Position numbers and translations under genes: made by a program. 32,284 nucleotides of DNA from Anaerolinea sp. (lineage in GTDB: Bacteria > Chloroflexota > Anaerolineae > SpSt-313): assembly GCA_020725765.1 (NCBI GenBank), contig DYEI01000418.1, forward strand, positions 1 to 32,284. The letters run 5' to 3'. The notes beneath the pieces were generated by a model, which did not search any database, was not told the origin of the DNA, and worked only from the letters and a program-made list of their open reading frames with translations. How positions within the stretch are numbered: the stretch's first letter is position 1; the number at the start of each line of letters is the position of its first letter. Positions 19,419-27,074 of the stretch are shown piece after piece.

Positions 19419-19462
19419 GGGCGGGACTGCGTGCAGCAGTGCCCCAGCACACAGTCCCGCCC
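19419..19462 (-). promoter_or_regulatory. Intercistronic stem-loop between SBP and permease genes
   Basis: Minus-strand gggcgggactgtgtgc-tggggcactgct-gcacgcagtcccgccc: 16-bp stem with a single G-U; 9 nt after the SBP stop codon. Confidence 0.7.
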
Positions 19463-19470
19463 CACCTCAC

Positions 19471-20874
19471 TCAGGCCCGAGCCAACTCTTCCTCCACCAC
19501 CGGGCAGACGTCCTTGGCAGCCTGCTCAGCGGTCTTGTCCCCCACGAACACCAGGTCCCACTCGGCCTGGATCATGCTGCTGATCTTGTCCCACTTGGCG
19601 CCAGAGCCTGGGTATCGCAGCTTTTTCGGGTCACCCACAATGTCCACGATGGCGGTCCAGCCCAGGGCTTCCGTCTCGGGCGTGGTGAAGGTGTGCAGCA
19701 GCGCCTTCACACCCGGGAACGCCTTCTGGAAGGTGTTGAACGCGGTGATCATCTTCTCGTCGGTGACAAAGTCGCGCACGTATTCCCAGGCCAGGTTCTG
19801 CTTCTTGCTGCCCGGCCAGATGCCCCAGCACCAGGTGTGCTGATAGAACACCCGGTTGCCGTCGTTGGCCTTCGGAGCCAGGCAGGCACCCCAGTCCAGT
19901 CCCTGAGTGCGGGCATCGTTGAGCCCTGCCAGGTCCCAACAGTTGCCCAGATAGAGCGCAGCCATGTCGCTCTTGAACATGTTCATGCTGCCCTGCATCG
20001 TGGACTGCACCGAGGCGGTTGGCGCGCACTTGTCCCGGACTACCAGGTCGGCCCAATACTGGATCGCCCCGTACGCCTTGGGGTCCGTCAGGGCGCACCT
20101 AGTGTCGTTGTCTGCAAACACATCGCCCCCGTTGGACCAGATCCAGTAGGTCCAGGGTACGAACCAGTTGTCAAACACGAGCCCGTACTGCTCGGGCTCG
20201 CCGTCGCCATTGCTATCGACCGTGAGCTTGATGGCCGCATCGCGCACCTGGTTCCAGGTCCAGTCGCTCGTTGGGTAGGACACCCCAACGGCATCGAGAA
20301 GTGGCTTGTTGTAGTAGAGGGAGACCGGCCCCGGCATGATGCAGATGAGCATGGCGTAGAGATCACCCTGCCAGCTCACGGCTTCCAGCGCACCCTCCCA
20401 CAGGTCGGACTTTTTGAGCTTGGCGTCCTTCTCCAGGTAGGGCTCCAGATTCAGGAGCGCCCCGTTCTTGGCGTAGGGCTGTACATAGCCCTCCCACATG
20501 TCGTAAACGTCGGGCGCCGTGCCTGCTGCGATGACGGTCTGCAGCTTTTCGAAATAGTTCTGGCCGGCAGGCATCGGCTCCAGCCTGACGGTGGCGCCGG
20601 GATGTGCCTCGGAAAAGCGCTGCCCGAACTCGTTCTTCGCCTCCTGCTCTTCCGGGCCAGAGCAGCACACGAGGACGTACAGCTCACCCTGCTCGTAGGC
20701 CGCTGTGGGCTGTGCCCCCACGGGCTCCTCTGCAGCTACCGTCCCTTTGGCCGGCGCGGTGGTTGCGCTCGGCGCCCCGGCGGGCGGGGCACACGCGGCC
20801 AGCACCCCTGCGGCCACGGCGCTACCTCCCAGGCGTAGGAACCGTCGGCGGCTGATACTCCTGTGGACGTTCAT
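19471..20874 (-). CDS. Carbohydrate ABC transporter substrate-binding lipoprotein (family 1)
   Basis: Twin-Arg/lipobox N-terminus MNVHRSISRRRFLRLGGSAVAAGVLAACAPP; AGTAPDVYDMWEGYVQPYAKNGALLNLEPYLEKD; typical CUT1 SBP order with two downstream permeases. Confidence 0.94.
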   Translation of the reverse strand: MNVHRSISRRRFLRLGGSAVAAGVLAACAPPAGAPSATTAPAKGTVAAEEPVGAQPTAAYEQGELYVLVCCSGPEEQEAKNEFGQRFSEAHPGATVRLEPMPAGQNYFEKLQTVIAAGTAPDVYDMWEGYVQPYAKNGALLNLEPYLEKDAKLKKSDLWEGALEAVSWQGDLYAMLICIMPGPVSLYYNKPLLDAVGVSYPTSDWTWNQVRDAAIKLTVDSNGDGEPEQYGLVFDNWFVPWTYWIWSNGGDVFADNDTRCALTDPKAYGAIQYWADLVVRDKCAPTASVQSTMQGSMNMFKSDMAALYLGNCWDLAGLNDARTQGLDWGACLAPKANDGNRVFYQHTWCWGIWPGSKKQNLAWEYVRDFVTDEKMITAFNTFQKAFPGVKALLHTFTTPETEALGWTAIVDIVGDPKKLRYPGSGAKWDKISSMIQAEWDLVFVGDKTAEQAAKDVCPVVEEELARA

Positions 20875-20951
20875 CTCTCTACCTCCCGGCTGTTAGCCAC
20901 GAGCCTGTGCCACTCGGGCGCCCCGCTACTGTCCTAGGACATCGTACGTTC

Positions 20952-20980
20952 AGTATAATGCCAGAAGAGGGCTTTGTCAA
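20952..20980 (-). promoter_or_regulatory. Strong sigma70-like promoter for the sugar ABC SBP (TTGACA-17-TATACT)
   Basis: Minus-strand TTGACA (20980-20975), 17-nt spacer, TATACT (20957-20952). Confidence 0.75.
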
Positions 20981-21083
20981 TACAGCGACATTCGGCAAGT
21001 GTACAGACTCGCGTTCAGCGCATGGCACGGTAGCAGGCTGCTGGTGGCCCTGCCTGTGGGATCCGGTCTTGCGCCGGCTCATC
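20975..21083. repeat. Dispersed intergenic element, copy 2 (39-bp core at 21004-21042)
   Basis: cagactcgcgttcagcgcatggcacggtagcaggctgct matches 9079-9117 at 36/39 positions; same 23-nt distance to the minus-strand -35 box. Confidence 0.85.
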
Positions 21084-21283
21084 GGGGAGCCCCTTCCCCG
21101 CTTGCGGGTGTATTCGCAGTCAGCCACCGGGTTCGCAGTCACACAGGCTGCCACGCAGGGCCCGCCCCCAATCCGGCTCGAAGCTTCGCACTGCCCCGGT
21201 GCGGGCCACTTGGGGGCTCTGGCGGGCTGCGGCCCAGCAGAATACGCGGCTGCTCAGCAGCGGCGCTGGGCCTGCCGCCACAG

Positions 21284-22282
21284 TCACATGCTGGCCAGGC
21301 TGGTCGGCCCCGCTCTCTCGACTCGGGCCACGAGCGTCGTGCCCATGGCCTGACCCGGCCCGAGAGTGATCGCCTCGCCGTGCTCGACGGCACGAGCCAG
21401 GTTGTAGCGCGAGCTCCAGGGCTCGACGCCAAGACCGTAGATTCCGGTGAGGGGTGGCGCATCCGCCCCGCCAAGAGGCTGCCACAGCCCCACGTAACGG
21501 AAGAGTTGCCCGTCCCACTCCAGCGCAAACCGCAGCCCAAGGCGCGGATTGGTGACCGCCGCGTACCCCCGGCGCAGGCTCCCGAGGATGACGTCGTCGT
21601 GGGCATGAGCCTCCGGGCCAGGAATCTGCCGCAGGTCGACCCGCTCCCCGTGCCGTCCCCGCGCGAATGGCCACCACTCCCGCTGCCCGGCAGCAAGGCG
21701 TGCCGTCGCTGGCTCGTACAGCTCCTCCGGCGTGAAGATGCGCTCCGCATCCACCTCCAGGTGGCATCCTCCTTCGAGGAAGCCACCACCAAGCACCAGG
21801 TGATGCCCCCACACCAGGTCGGCGGGATCGTCCGCCTCGTTGGTCACGACCTCCTCCACGTACAGGACAGCCTCGCTGCGCCGCACACGCAGCACCTTCC
21901 TCAGGCTGAGGGGCATCCGCCGACAGCGCACGGATAGCGCCAGCGCCCCTTCCTCCGGGTCATCCCGCTCAATGGCCCACTGCCACGGCAAAAGCGCCAC
22001 CTCACCATGGAAGGGCACCTCCACCCCCCGATGCCCGCAACCGTCGTTGATGTTCGGGAAAAGCTCCTGCCACCCTCCCTCATAGTTCTCCAGAAAGTCC
22101 GCGGCCGGATGCGGACCCGGCGGTCGCAGACCCGCCGGCGTCTTCAGCAGGAAGTCTGTCCCGGTCGGCCTGTACACGAACTCGTAGATGTCTGCACCTT
22201 TCTCGGGCAGGACCGCCACACGAAGCAGATCGTTCTCAAGCCACAGCGCCCGGTGACCGTTGATGGAGCCTGCCGTGATCAT
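21284..22282 (-). CDS. Aldose 1-epimerase / galactose-mutarotase-superfamily protein
   Basis: LENDLLRVAVLPEKGADIYEFVYRPTGTDFLLKTP; GGWQELFPNINDGCGHRGVEVPFHGEVALLPW; VEPWSSRYNLARAVEHGEAITLGPGQ. Confidence 0.78.
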   Translation of the reverse strand: MITAGSINGHRALWLENDLLRVAVLPEKGADIYEFVYRPTGTDFLLKTPAGLRPPGPHPAADFLENYEGGWQELFPNINDGCGHRGVEVPFHGEVALLPWQWAIERDDPEEGALALSVRCRRMPLSLRKVLRVRRSEAVLYVEEVVTNEADDPADLVWGHHLVLGGGFLEGGCHLEVDAERIFTPEELYEPATARLAAGQREWWPFARGRHGERVDLRQIPGPEAHAHDDVILGSLRRGYAAVTNPRLGLRFALEWDGQLFRYVGLWQPLGGADAPPLTGIYGLGVEPWSSRYNLARAVEHGEAITLGPGQAMGTTLVARVERAGPTSLASM

Positions 22283-22327
22283 ACCCTCTCCTTCCTCGTC
22301 GAGGACCGTCGCTCAGCCGCTCTCCGC

Positions 22328-22333
22328 ATTATA
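22328..22333 (-). promoter_or_regulatory. Putative -10 box (TATAAT) for the mutarotase/sugar operon, weak -35
   Basis: Minus-strand gcagTATAATgcgg, 46 nt upstream of the mutarotase-like start codon; no consensus -35 at 16-18 nt. Confidence 0.4.
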
Positions 22334-22363
22334 CTGCAGAACTCGCCCCGCGACCTCACTCGT

Positions 22364-22392
22364 TTGACATCCCCTGTCCCTTGACCTATAGT
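22364..22392 (+). promoter_or_regulatory. Sigma70-like promoter (TTGACA-17-TATAGT) for the mevalonate kinase gene and possibly the downstream cluster
   Basis: TTGACA 22364-22369, 17-nt spacer, TATAGT 22387-22392; CDS starts 22430. Confidence 0.75.
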
Positions 22393-22429
22393 GTCGCGAG
22401 GTTACTGTAATGCATACCAGGAGCCATCC

Positions 22430-23371
22430 ATGGCGGTCGGTACAGCGCCCGGCAAGGTGATCCTCCTCGGTGAGCACGCCGTCGTCTACGGGCAGCCGGC
22501 CATCGCCGTGCCGGTAACCCACGTCCAGGCCACGGCAGTCGTCGAGGATGCGCCTGCAGGCACGGGCATCACTATTGTGGCCAGGGACCTCGGGCGCCGG
22601 TTCCGGATATCCAACCGCGAGCCCCGCGGGCGGGCAGCCGCGGCGCTCGCTCGCACGGTACACAATACGCTGCGGCGCCTCGGGCGCTCCATCGACCTTG
22701 ACCTTGAGATCACTCTGTCGTCGACCGTACCCATCGGCCGCGGCCTCGGCAGCGGCGCCGCTGTAGCCACGGCCATCGTACGAGCGCTCGCGCAGCACCT
22801 CGGCGGCTACCTCACGTCCCGCGATGTGTCAGACCTCGTCTACCAGACCGAGCTGCTGCACCACGGCACGCCCAGCGGCATCGACAACACCGTCATCGCC
22901 TTCGGCAAACCCGTCTACTTCATCAGGGACCGCTGCGACGAGGTGTTTTGGCCCGGGCGACCCTTCTGGCTCGCTATCGGCGACACTGGCATCCCCAGCT
23001 CCACCCGCCGGGTCGTCGCTGATGTGCGGGACCGGTGGCAGCGAGACCGACCCACCTACGACGCACACTTTGCCGCCATCGGTGCGCTGGTAGCGCAGGC
23101 ACGTGAGGCACTGATCAAAGGCGACCTCCACGAGCTCGGCCGACTGATGATTGCGAACCAGGACGAGCTTCGGGCTATTGGCACGTCGTCAGACGCCCTC
23201 GAGAGGCTGATCGCAGCCGCTATGGCGGCCGGGGCTCTCGGCGCCAAGCTCTCCGGAAGTGGCCGCGGGGGCAACATGATTGCCCTCGTCGACGAGACGA
23301 CCAGCGATGCGGTTGCCGCGGCACTCCGATGCGCCGGCGCCCAAGGCGTGATCATCACGCGCGTCTCTTGA
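22430..23371 (+). CDS. Mevalonate kinase-like GHMP kinase
   Basis: GTAPGKVILLGEHAVVYGQPAIAVPVTHVQATAVV; SSTVPIGRGLGSGAAVATAIVRAL; HGTPSGIDNTVIAFGKPVYF; GALGAKLSGSGRGGNMIALV. Confidence 0.87.
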   Translation: MAVGTAPGKVILLGEHAVVYGQPAIAVPVTHVQATAVVEDAPAGTGITIVARDLGRRFRISNREPRGRAAAALARTVHNTLRRLGRSIDLDLEITLSSTVPIGRGLGSGAAVATAIVRALAQHLGGYLTSRDVSDLVYQTELLHHGTPSGIDNTVIAFGKPVYFIRDRCDEVFWPGRPFWLAIGDTGIPSSTRRVVADVRDRWQRDRPTYDAHFAAIGALVAQAREALIKGDLHELGRLMIANQDELRAIGTSSDALERLIAAAMAAGALGAKLSGSGRGGNMIALVDETTSDAVAAALRCAGAQGVIITRVS

Positions 23372-23437
23372 TCAGGCTGCTCCGCCGGGTGACTCACAAC
23401 CGACCGAACCCGCTCTTGTGGCTGAGAGGACCACTGA

Positions 23438-24550
23438 ATGCTTATCGGAATCGATGCCAGTCGCGCAGCAGTCGACCAGCGCACAGGCACCGAAAACTAT
23501 TCCGTCCAGGTGATCCGTGGGCTCGTTCAGGTGGGCCGGGATCACCGCTTCCGGCTGTATCTCCGGCCGTGGCCATCGCCCCCGCACGGGCTTCTCCCCG
23601 AGGGACCTCACGTACACTGGCGCAGGGTCGGACCACACCGGCTCTGGACACACGTTGGGCTGTCCCGCGAGATGCTGCGGAACCCTCCCGATGTGCTCTT
23701 TGTACCGGCGCACGTCGTGCCCATTTACCACCCGCGCGCCACCGTGGTGACCGTCCACGATATCGGCTACCGCTATTATCCTCAGCACCACACGCTGCTG
23801 TCACGCCTGTACCTGGATCTCTCCACCCGCCTGAGCTGTCGCGCGGCGAGGCGGGTAATCGCCGACTCCCAGTCCACAGCACGGGACCTCATGCACGAGT
23901 ATCGCGTTGCGCCCCACAAGATCACGGTGGTCTACCCCGGCGTCAACCCTGCGATGGCCCGCGCCGACGGGATGGCCCAGGAGGTCGTGCGTCGCCGCTA
24001 CGGGCTCGCGCGGCCGTTCCTGCTGTATCTGGGCACGATCCAGCCACGGAAGAACCTCTCGCGCCTCATCGAGGCGTTCGCCCGGCTGCCCCGTGACGTC
24101 GGGAACGTCGATCTCGCCCTTGTCGGAGGCACGGGATGGCTCGTCGGCGAGGTATTTCGCCGCGTGGGCGAGCTGGGGCTCGAGGACCGCGTCCACTTTC
24201 TGGGCTATGTGCCGGATGGAGACCTGCCTGCCCTACTCAGCGCTGCCGAGTGTTTCGTCATGCCCAGCCTCTACGAGGGATTTGGCCTGCCGGTGCTCGA
24301 GGCCATGGCCTGTGGCACGCCCGTCGTCTGCTCCGATGCCAGCTCGCTCCCCGAGGCTGCCGGGGACGCCGCGCTCTATTTCTCTCCCCACGACACCGAT
24401 GGGATGGCCGAAGCCATGGCGCGCATGCTGACGGATACCGGCCTGAGGCAGACCCTCGTTGAACGTGGCTACGCCCACGTCAGGCGCTTCTCGTGGGAGC
24501 GTACCTCATCTCAGGTGCTGGACGTCCTGGTCGAGGCGGCACGGGCATGA
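23438..24550 (+). CDS. Glycosyltransferase family 4 (GT-B)
   Basis: MLIGIDASRAAVDQRTGTENYSVQVIRGL; PFLLYLGTIQPRKNLSRLIEAFARL; FVMPSLYEGFGLPVLEAMACGTPVVCSDASSLPEAAGDAALYF. Confidence 0.94.
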   Translation: MLIGIDASRAAVDQRTGTENYSVQVIRGLVQVGRDHRFRLYLRPWPSPPHGLLPEGPHVHWRRVGPHRLWTHVGLSREMLRNPPDVLFVPAHVVPIYHPRATVVTVHDIGYRYYPQHHTLLSRLYLDLSTRLSCRAARRVIADSQSTARDLMHEYRVAPHKITVVYPGVNPAMARADGMAQEVVRRRYGLARPFLLYLGTIQPRKNLSRLIEAFARLPRDVGNVDLALVGGTGWLVGEVFRRVGELGLEDRVHFLGYVPDGDLPALLSAAECFVMPSLYEGFGLPVLEAMACGTPVVCSDASSLPEAAGDAALYFSPHDTDGMAEAMARMLTDTGLRQTLVERGYAHVRRFSWERTSSQVLDVLVEAARA

Positions 24551-25308
24551 GTGGTCCAGGGTCCGAGCAGGTGCCATACGTCCGCATACTCGGCGTGCGT
24601 ATCGACAACGTGGACCTCGCGGCGGCGGTACCCCGGCTGCTGTCCATGGCGGCCTCCGGGCGCCCGCATCATGTCGTGACCGTCAACCCCGAGTTCATCA
24701 TGATCGCCCAGCGCGACGCGGTTTTCCGCGAGGTCCTCGAGCGTGCCGATCTCGCCCTGCCCGACGGCGTCGGAATCCTGCACGCCGCGCGCGTGCTCGG
24801 CCGACCGCTCCGCGGCCGTGCCACGGGCGTCGACACCGTCCTTGCCCTCGCCGACGCCTCTGAAAAGCATCCCGTCAGCTTCTTCCTCCTCGGCGGGCAG
24901 CCTGGCGTGGCCGAGGAAGCCGCGGCACGGCTGGTCACGAGGGCACCGAGTCTGAGGATTGCCGGCACCTATGCCGGCTCCCCGCGGCCCGAGGAGGAAG
25001 ACACAATCGTGGCGCTCGTGCGCCGGGCGGCGCCCGACTTTCTCTTTGTGGCGTATGGCGCTCCACAGCAGGATCTGTGGATCGCACGCAACCTCCAGCG
25101 GCTCGGCGTGCCCGTCGCTATGGGGGTTGGGGGCGTGTTCGACTATGTCTCTGGGCGCGTCCCCTGGGCACCGGCAACCTGGCGGCGGCTCGGGTTCGAG
25201 TGGCTCTACCGCCTGATCCACCAGCCCTGGCGCTGGCGGCGGATGTTGGCGCTCCCGCGCTTCGCCCTGGCCGTCCTGCTCGCTCGACTCCGAGGCGGAG
25301 AACCATGA
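24547..25308 (+). CDS. WecG/TagA/CpsF family glycosyltransferase (GT26)
   Basis: VRILGVRIDNVDLAAAVPRLLSMAASGRPHHVVTVNPEFIMIAQRD; LADLALPDGVGILHAAR-type motif; FLFVAYGAPQQDLWIARNLQRLGVPVAMGVGGVFDYVSGRVPWAPATWRRLGFEWLYRLIHQPWR. ATGA overlaps on both sides. Confidence 0.94.
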   Translation: MSGPGSEQVPYVRILGVRIDNVDLAAAVPRLLSMAASGRPHHVVTVNPEFIMIAQRDAVFREVLERADLALPDGVGILHAARVLGRPLRGRATGVDTVLALADASEKHPVSFFLLGGQPGVAEEAAARLVTRAPSLRIAGTYAGSPRPEEEDTIVALVRRAAPDFLFVAYGAPQQDLWIARNLQRLGVPVAMGVGGVFDYVSGRVPWAPATWRRLGFEWLYRLIHQPWRWRRMLALPRFALAVLLARLRGGEP

Positions 25309-27062
25309 AAAAAGGTTGGCTGTTGCTCGTCCTGCTGGCTCTGTGCGTCGCCTTGCCCCTCACAGCGCGCGCTCAGGCTCCGGTCACCATCAACCGTTCC
25401 GAGTTCTATGTCGTGGTCCTCGAGGATGGTCGGCTCGATGTCCGCTACTCCCTCACCTTTACGGAGCACGAAGGGCGGGACCGGATCCGGGAAATCGGCC
25501 CCTTCGGGCCAGGGCACAGAATCATCTCGGCAGCAGGTCAGGGGCCCGACGGCGTCTTCACGGTCGACCTCGAGCCCGCGGGCAGCCAGACCTATGCGGC
25601 GCTCTTTGAGCATCCGACCTGGGCAGGGGGCCAGTACACCGTCACCATCCGCTATGCCATCGATCGCCCCGCCTTTGATGCCACCTTTGTCAACGGAAGC
25701 GAGTACCGCGCCCTGACCTGGGCCCCGTTCCAGTGGAGCCTGCCCATAGAGGAGGCGGTGCTCCAGTTCGTGCTCCCCATCGAGTTGCCGCCCGGTGTCG
25801 ATCGGCCCGAAGAGGTCACCGACGCCCTCGTCGATGAGAGTGGCCTGCTCGTCGGAGATACCTCAGCTTTCGACCGCTGGGTATACTTTCCGACGCCCGA
25901 CCAGGCGAGTGGCAAGCGCTGGCTCTCCCTGTACCTCCTCCGCCGAGACCTCCCGGCCAACGAGCCGCTCAGGCCAGCCTTCTACCTCCCGGCATCGGCA
26001 GTGCCGGGGACCGCCGAGACCTCAATCCCTCTCGGACCCACTGGTGCGCCGACCGCGGTGCCGCAGCCAACGACGACGGTCGTCCGTCTCACCGAAAAGG
26101 AGATCTGCCCTGCTGTAGGGGTCCTATGTGGCGCCGTCGGAGCAGTCGCCGCAGCCGTGATCGGCCTGGTCGTGGTGCTGGTGCGCCGTCGCCGCCCGCA
26201 CGTCTACGAGCCCCCGGAGATCGAGATCGAGACCTTTGAAACGCCCGGCGTCGTGCCCGACCTGGAGGCAGTCGAGGCTGCCTTCTATCTCGGAAACTCG
26301 GCCAAGACCATCGCCCTCATCGTGCTCGGCCTCGAGCAGCGCGGAGTAGTGACGATCCTCAATCGTCACCCCCTGCAGCTTGAGGTCACCCAGCCGCGGG
26401 CAGAGCTCAAACCGTACGAGAAGGCCCTGATCGATGCGATCCTCCCGGATGGCACGCTCGATCAGGCCCAGGTGAGCAAGATCATGGCGGCCGTGGCCGC
26501 GGCCGTCCGGCCCAAGGTATGGAACGCCGACCCGGCGGCGACCCGTGAGAGCTATGAGCGCCGCATTCGCGAGGCCGAGGCCGAGTACGAGCGTGAGTGG
26601 CGTGAGCGCCGCCGGCCGATGTCCTGGCCGGAGGTGGCCCGGCGGCCCTATGCCCCCTGGGTGATCATTGGCCACGCGCCAACGGCGGCAGCAGGCCGCC
26701 CCGGAGCCGGGCGGCCTGCGGAGCCTCCGGCCCTTGCCCGCGCCGCGGAGGAGGCGGTACGACCGCTGGAATCCTTCGCCAGCGAGGTGACGCAGGGCAT
26801 CGAGCGCTCGCTTTCCCGGATCGCGGAGCAGGCCGAGGCGGCCGACGCCCGCCTCTTCGGCCGCGAGAGAGCCGGGAGTGAGCAGGCGGGCTACGATGCA
26901 TGCCACTCCGCCTGCCATTCGGCCTGCCACTCGGCGTGCGTACACTCGGCCTGTCACTCGGCATGTGTGCACGACGCCTGCCATTCGGCGTGCCACTCGG
27001 CCTGCGTGTGCCACTCCGCCTGCCATTCGGCCTGTCACTCGGCCTGTGTCAGCCGGTTCTAG
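25305..27062 (+). CDS. DUF2207-like membrane protein with C-terminal Cys-His-Ser-Ala repeat tail
   Basis: Signal peptide MKKGWLLLVLLALCVALPLTARAQA; predicted beta-rich extracytoplasmic domain; TM VGVLCGAVGAVAAAVIGLVVVLVRRRR; cytoplasmic region YLGNSAKTIALIVLGLEQRGVVTIL; C-terminus YDACHSACHSACHSACVHSACHSACVHDACHSACHSACVCHSACHSACHSACVSRF. Confidence 0.85.
   Translation: MKKGWLLLVLLALCVALPLTARAQAPVTINRSEFYVVVLEDGRLDVRYSLTFTEHEGRDRIREIGPFGPGHRIISAAGQGPDGVFTVDLEPAGSQTYAALFEHPTWAGGQYTVTIRYAIDRPAFDATFVNGSEYRALTWAPFQWSLPIEEAVLQFVLPIELPPGVDRPEEVTDALVDESGLLVGDTSAFDRWVYFPTPDQASGKRWLSLYLLRRDLPANEPLRPAFYLPASAVPGTAETSIPLGPTGAPTAVPQPTTTVVRLTEKEICPAVGVLCGAVGAVAAAVIGLVVVLVRRRRPHVYEPPEIEIETFETPGVVPDLEAVEAAFYLGNSAKTIALIVLGLEQRGVVTILNRHPLQLEVTQPRAELKPYEKALIDAILPDGTLDQAQVSKIMAAVAAAVRPKVWNADPAATRESYERRIREAEAEYEREWRERRRPMSWPEVARRPYAPWVIIGHAPTAAAGRPGAGRPAEPPALARAAEEAVRPLESFASEVTQGIERSLSRIAEQAEAADARLFGRERAGSEQAGYDACHSACHSACHSACVHSACHSACVHDACHSACHSACVCHSACHSACHSACVSRF
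26901..27047 (+). repeat. Coding repeat: Cys/His-rich CHSA tetrapeptide array (49 aa, 13 Cys, 11 His)
   Basis: 10 HSAC units plus one HDAC, broken by single Val residues; synonymous codons vary between units (cac/cat, tcc/tcg, gcc/gcg/gca, tgc/tgt). Confidence 0.95.
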
Positions 27063-27074
27063 AGGATAGAGCCC

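Noticed and set aside
19279-20838. 519-aa plus-strand ORF
   Set aside because: Antisense to the clear ABC sugar-binding protein; composition typical of a shadow frame.
21120-21812. Minus-strand 230-aa and 217-aa ORFs overlapping the mutarotase-like gene
   Set aside because: Alternative frames of a gene with a recognisable sugar-epimerase fold; Arg/Gly/Ala-rich with no motifs.
26901-27047. Noncoding microsatellite or CRISPR-like explanation for the 12-bp repeat
   Set aside because: The frame is intact, ends at a proper stop, and synonymous variation between units fits a conserved peptide repeat.
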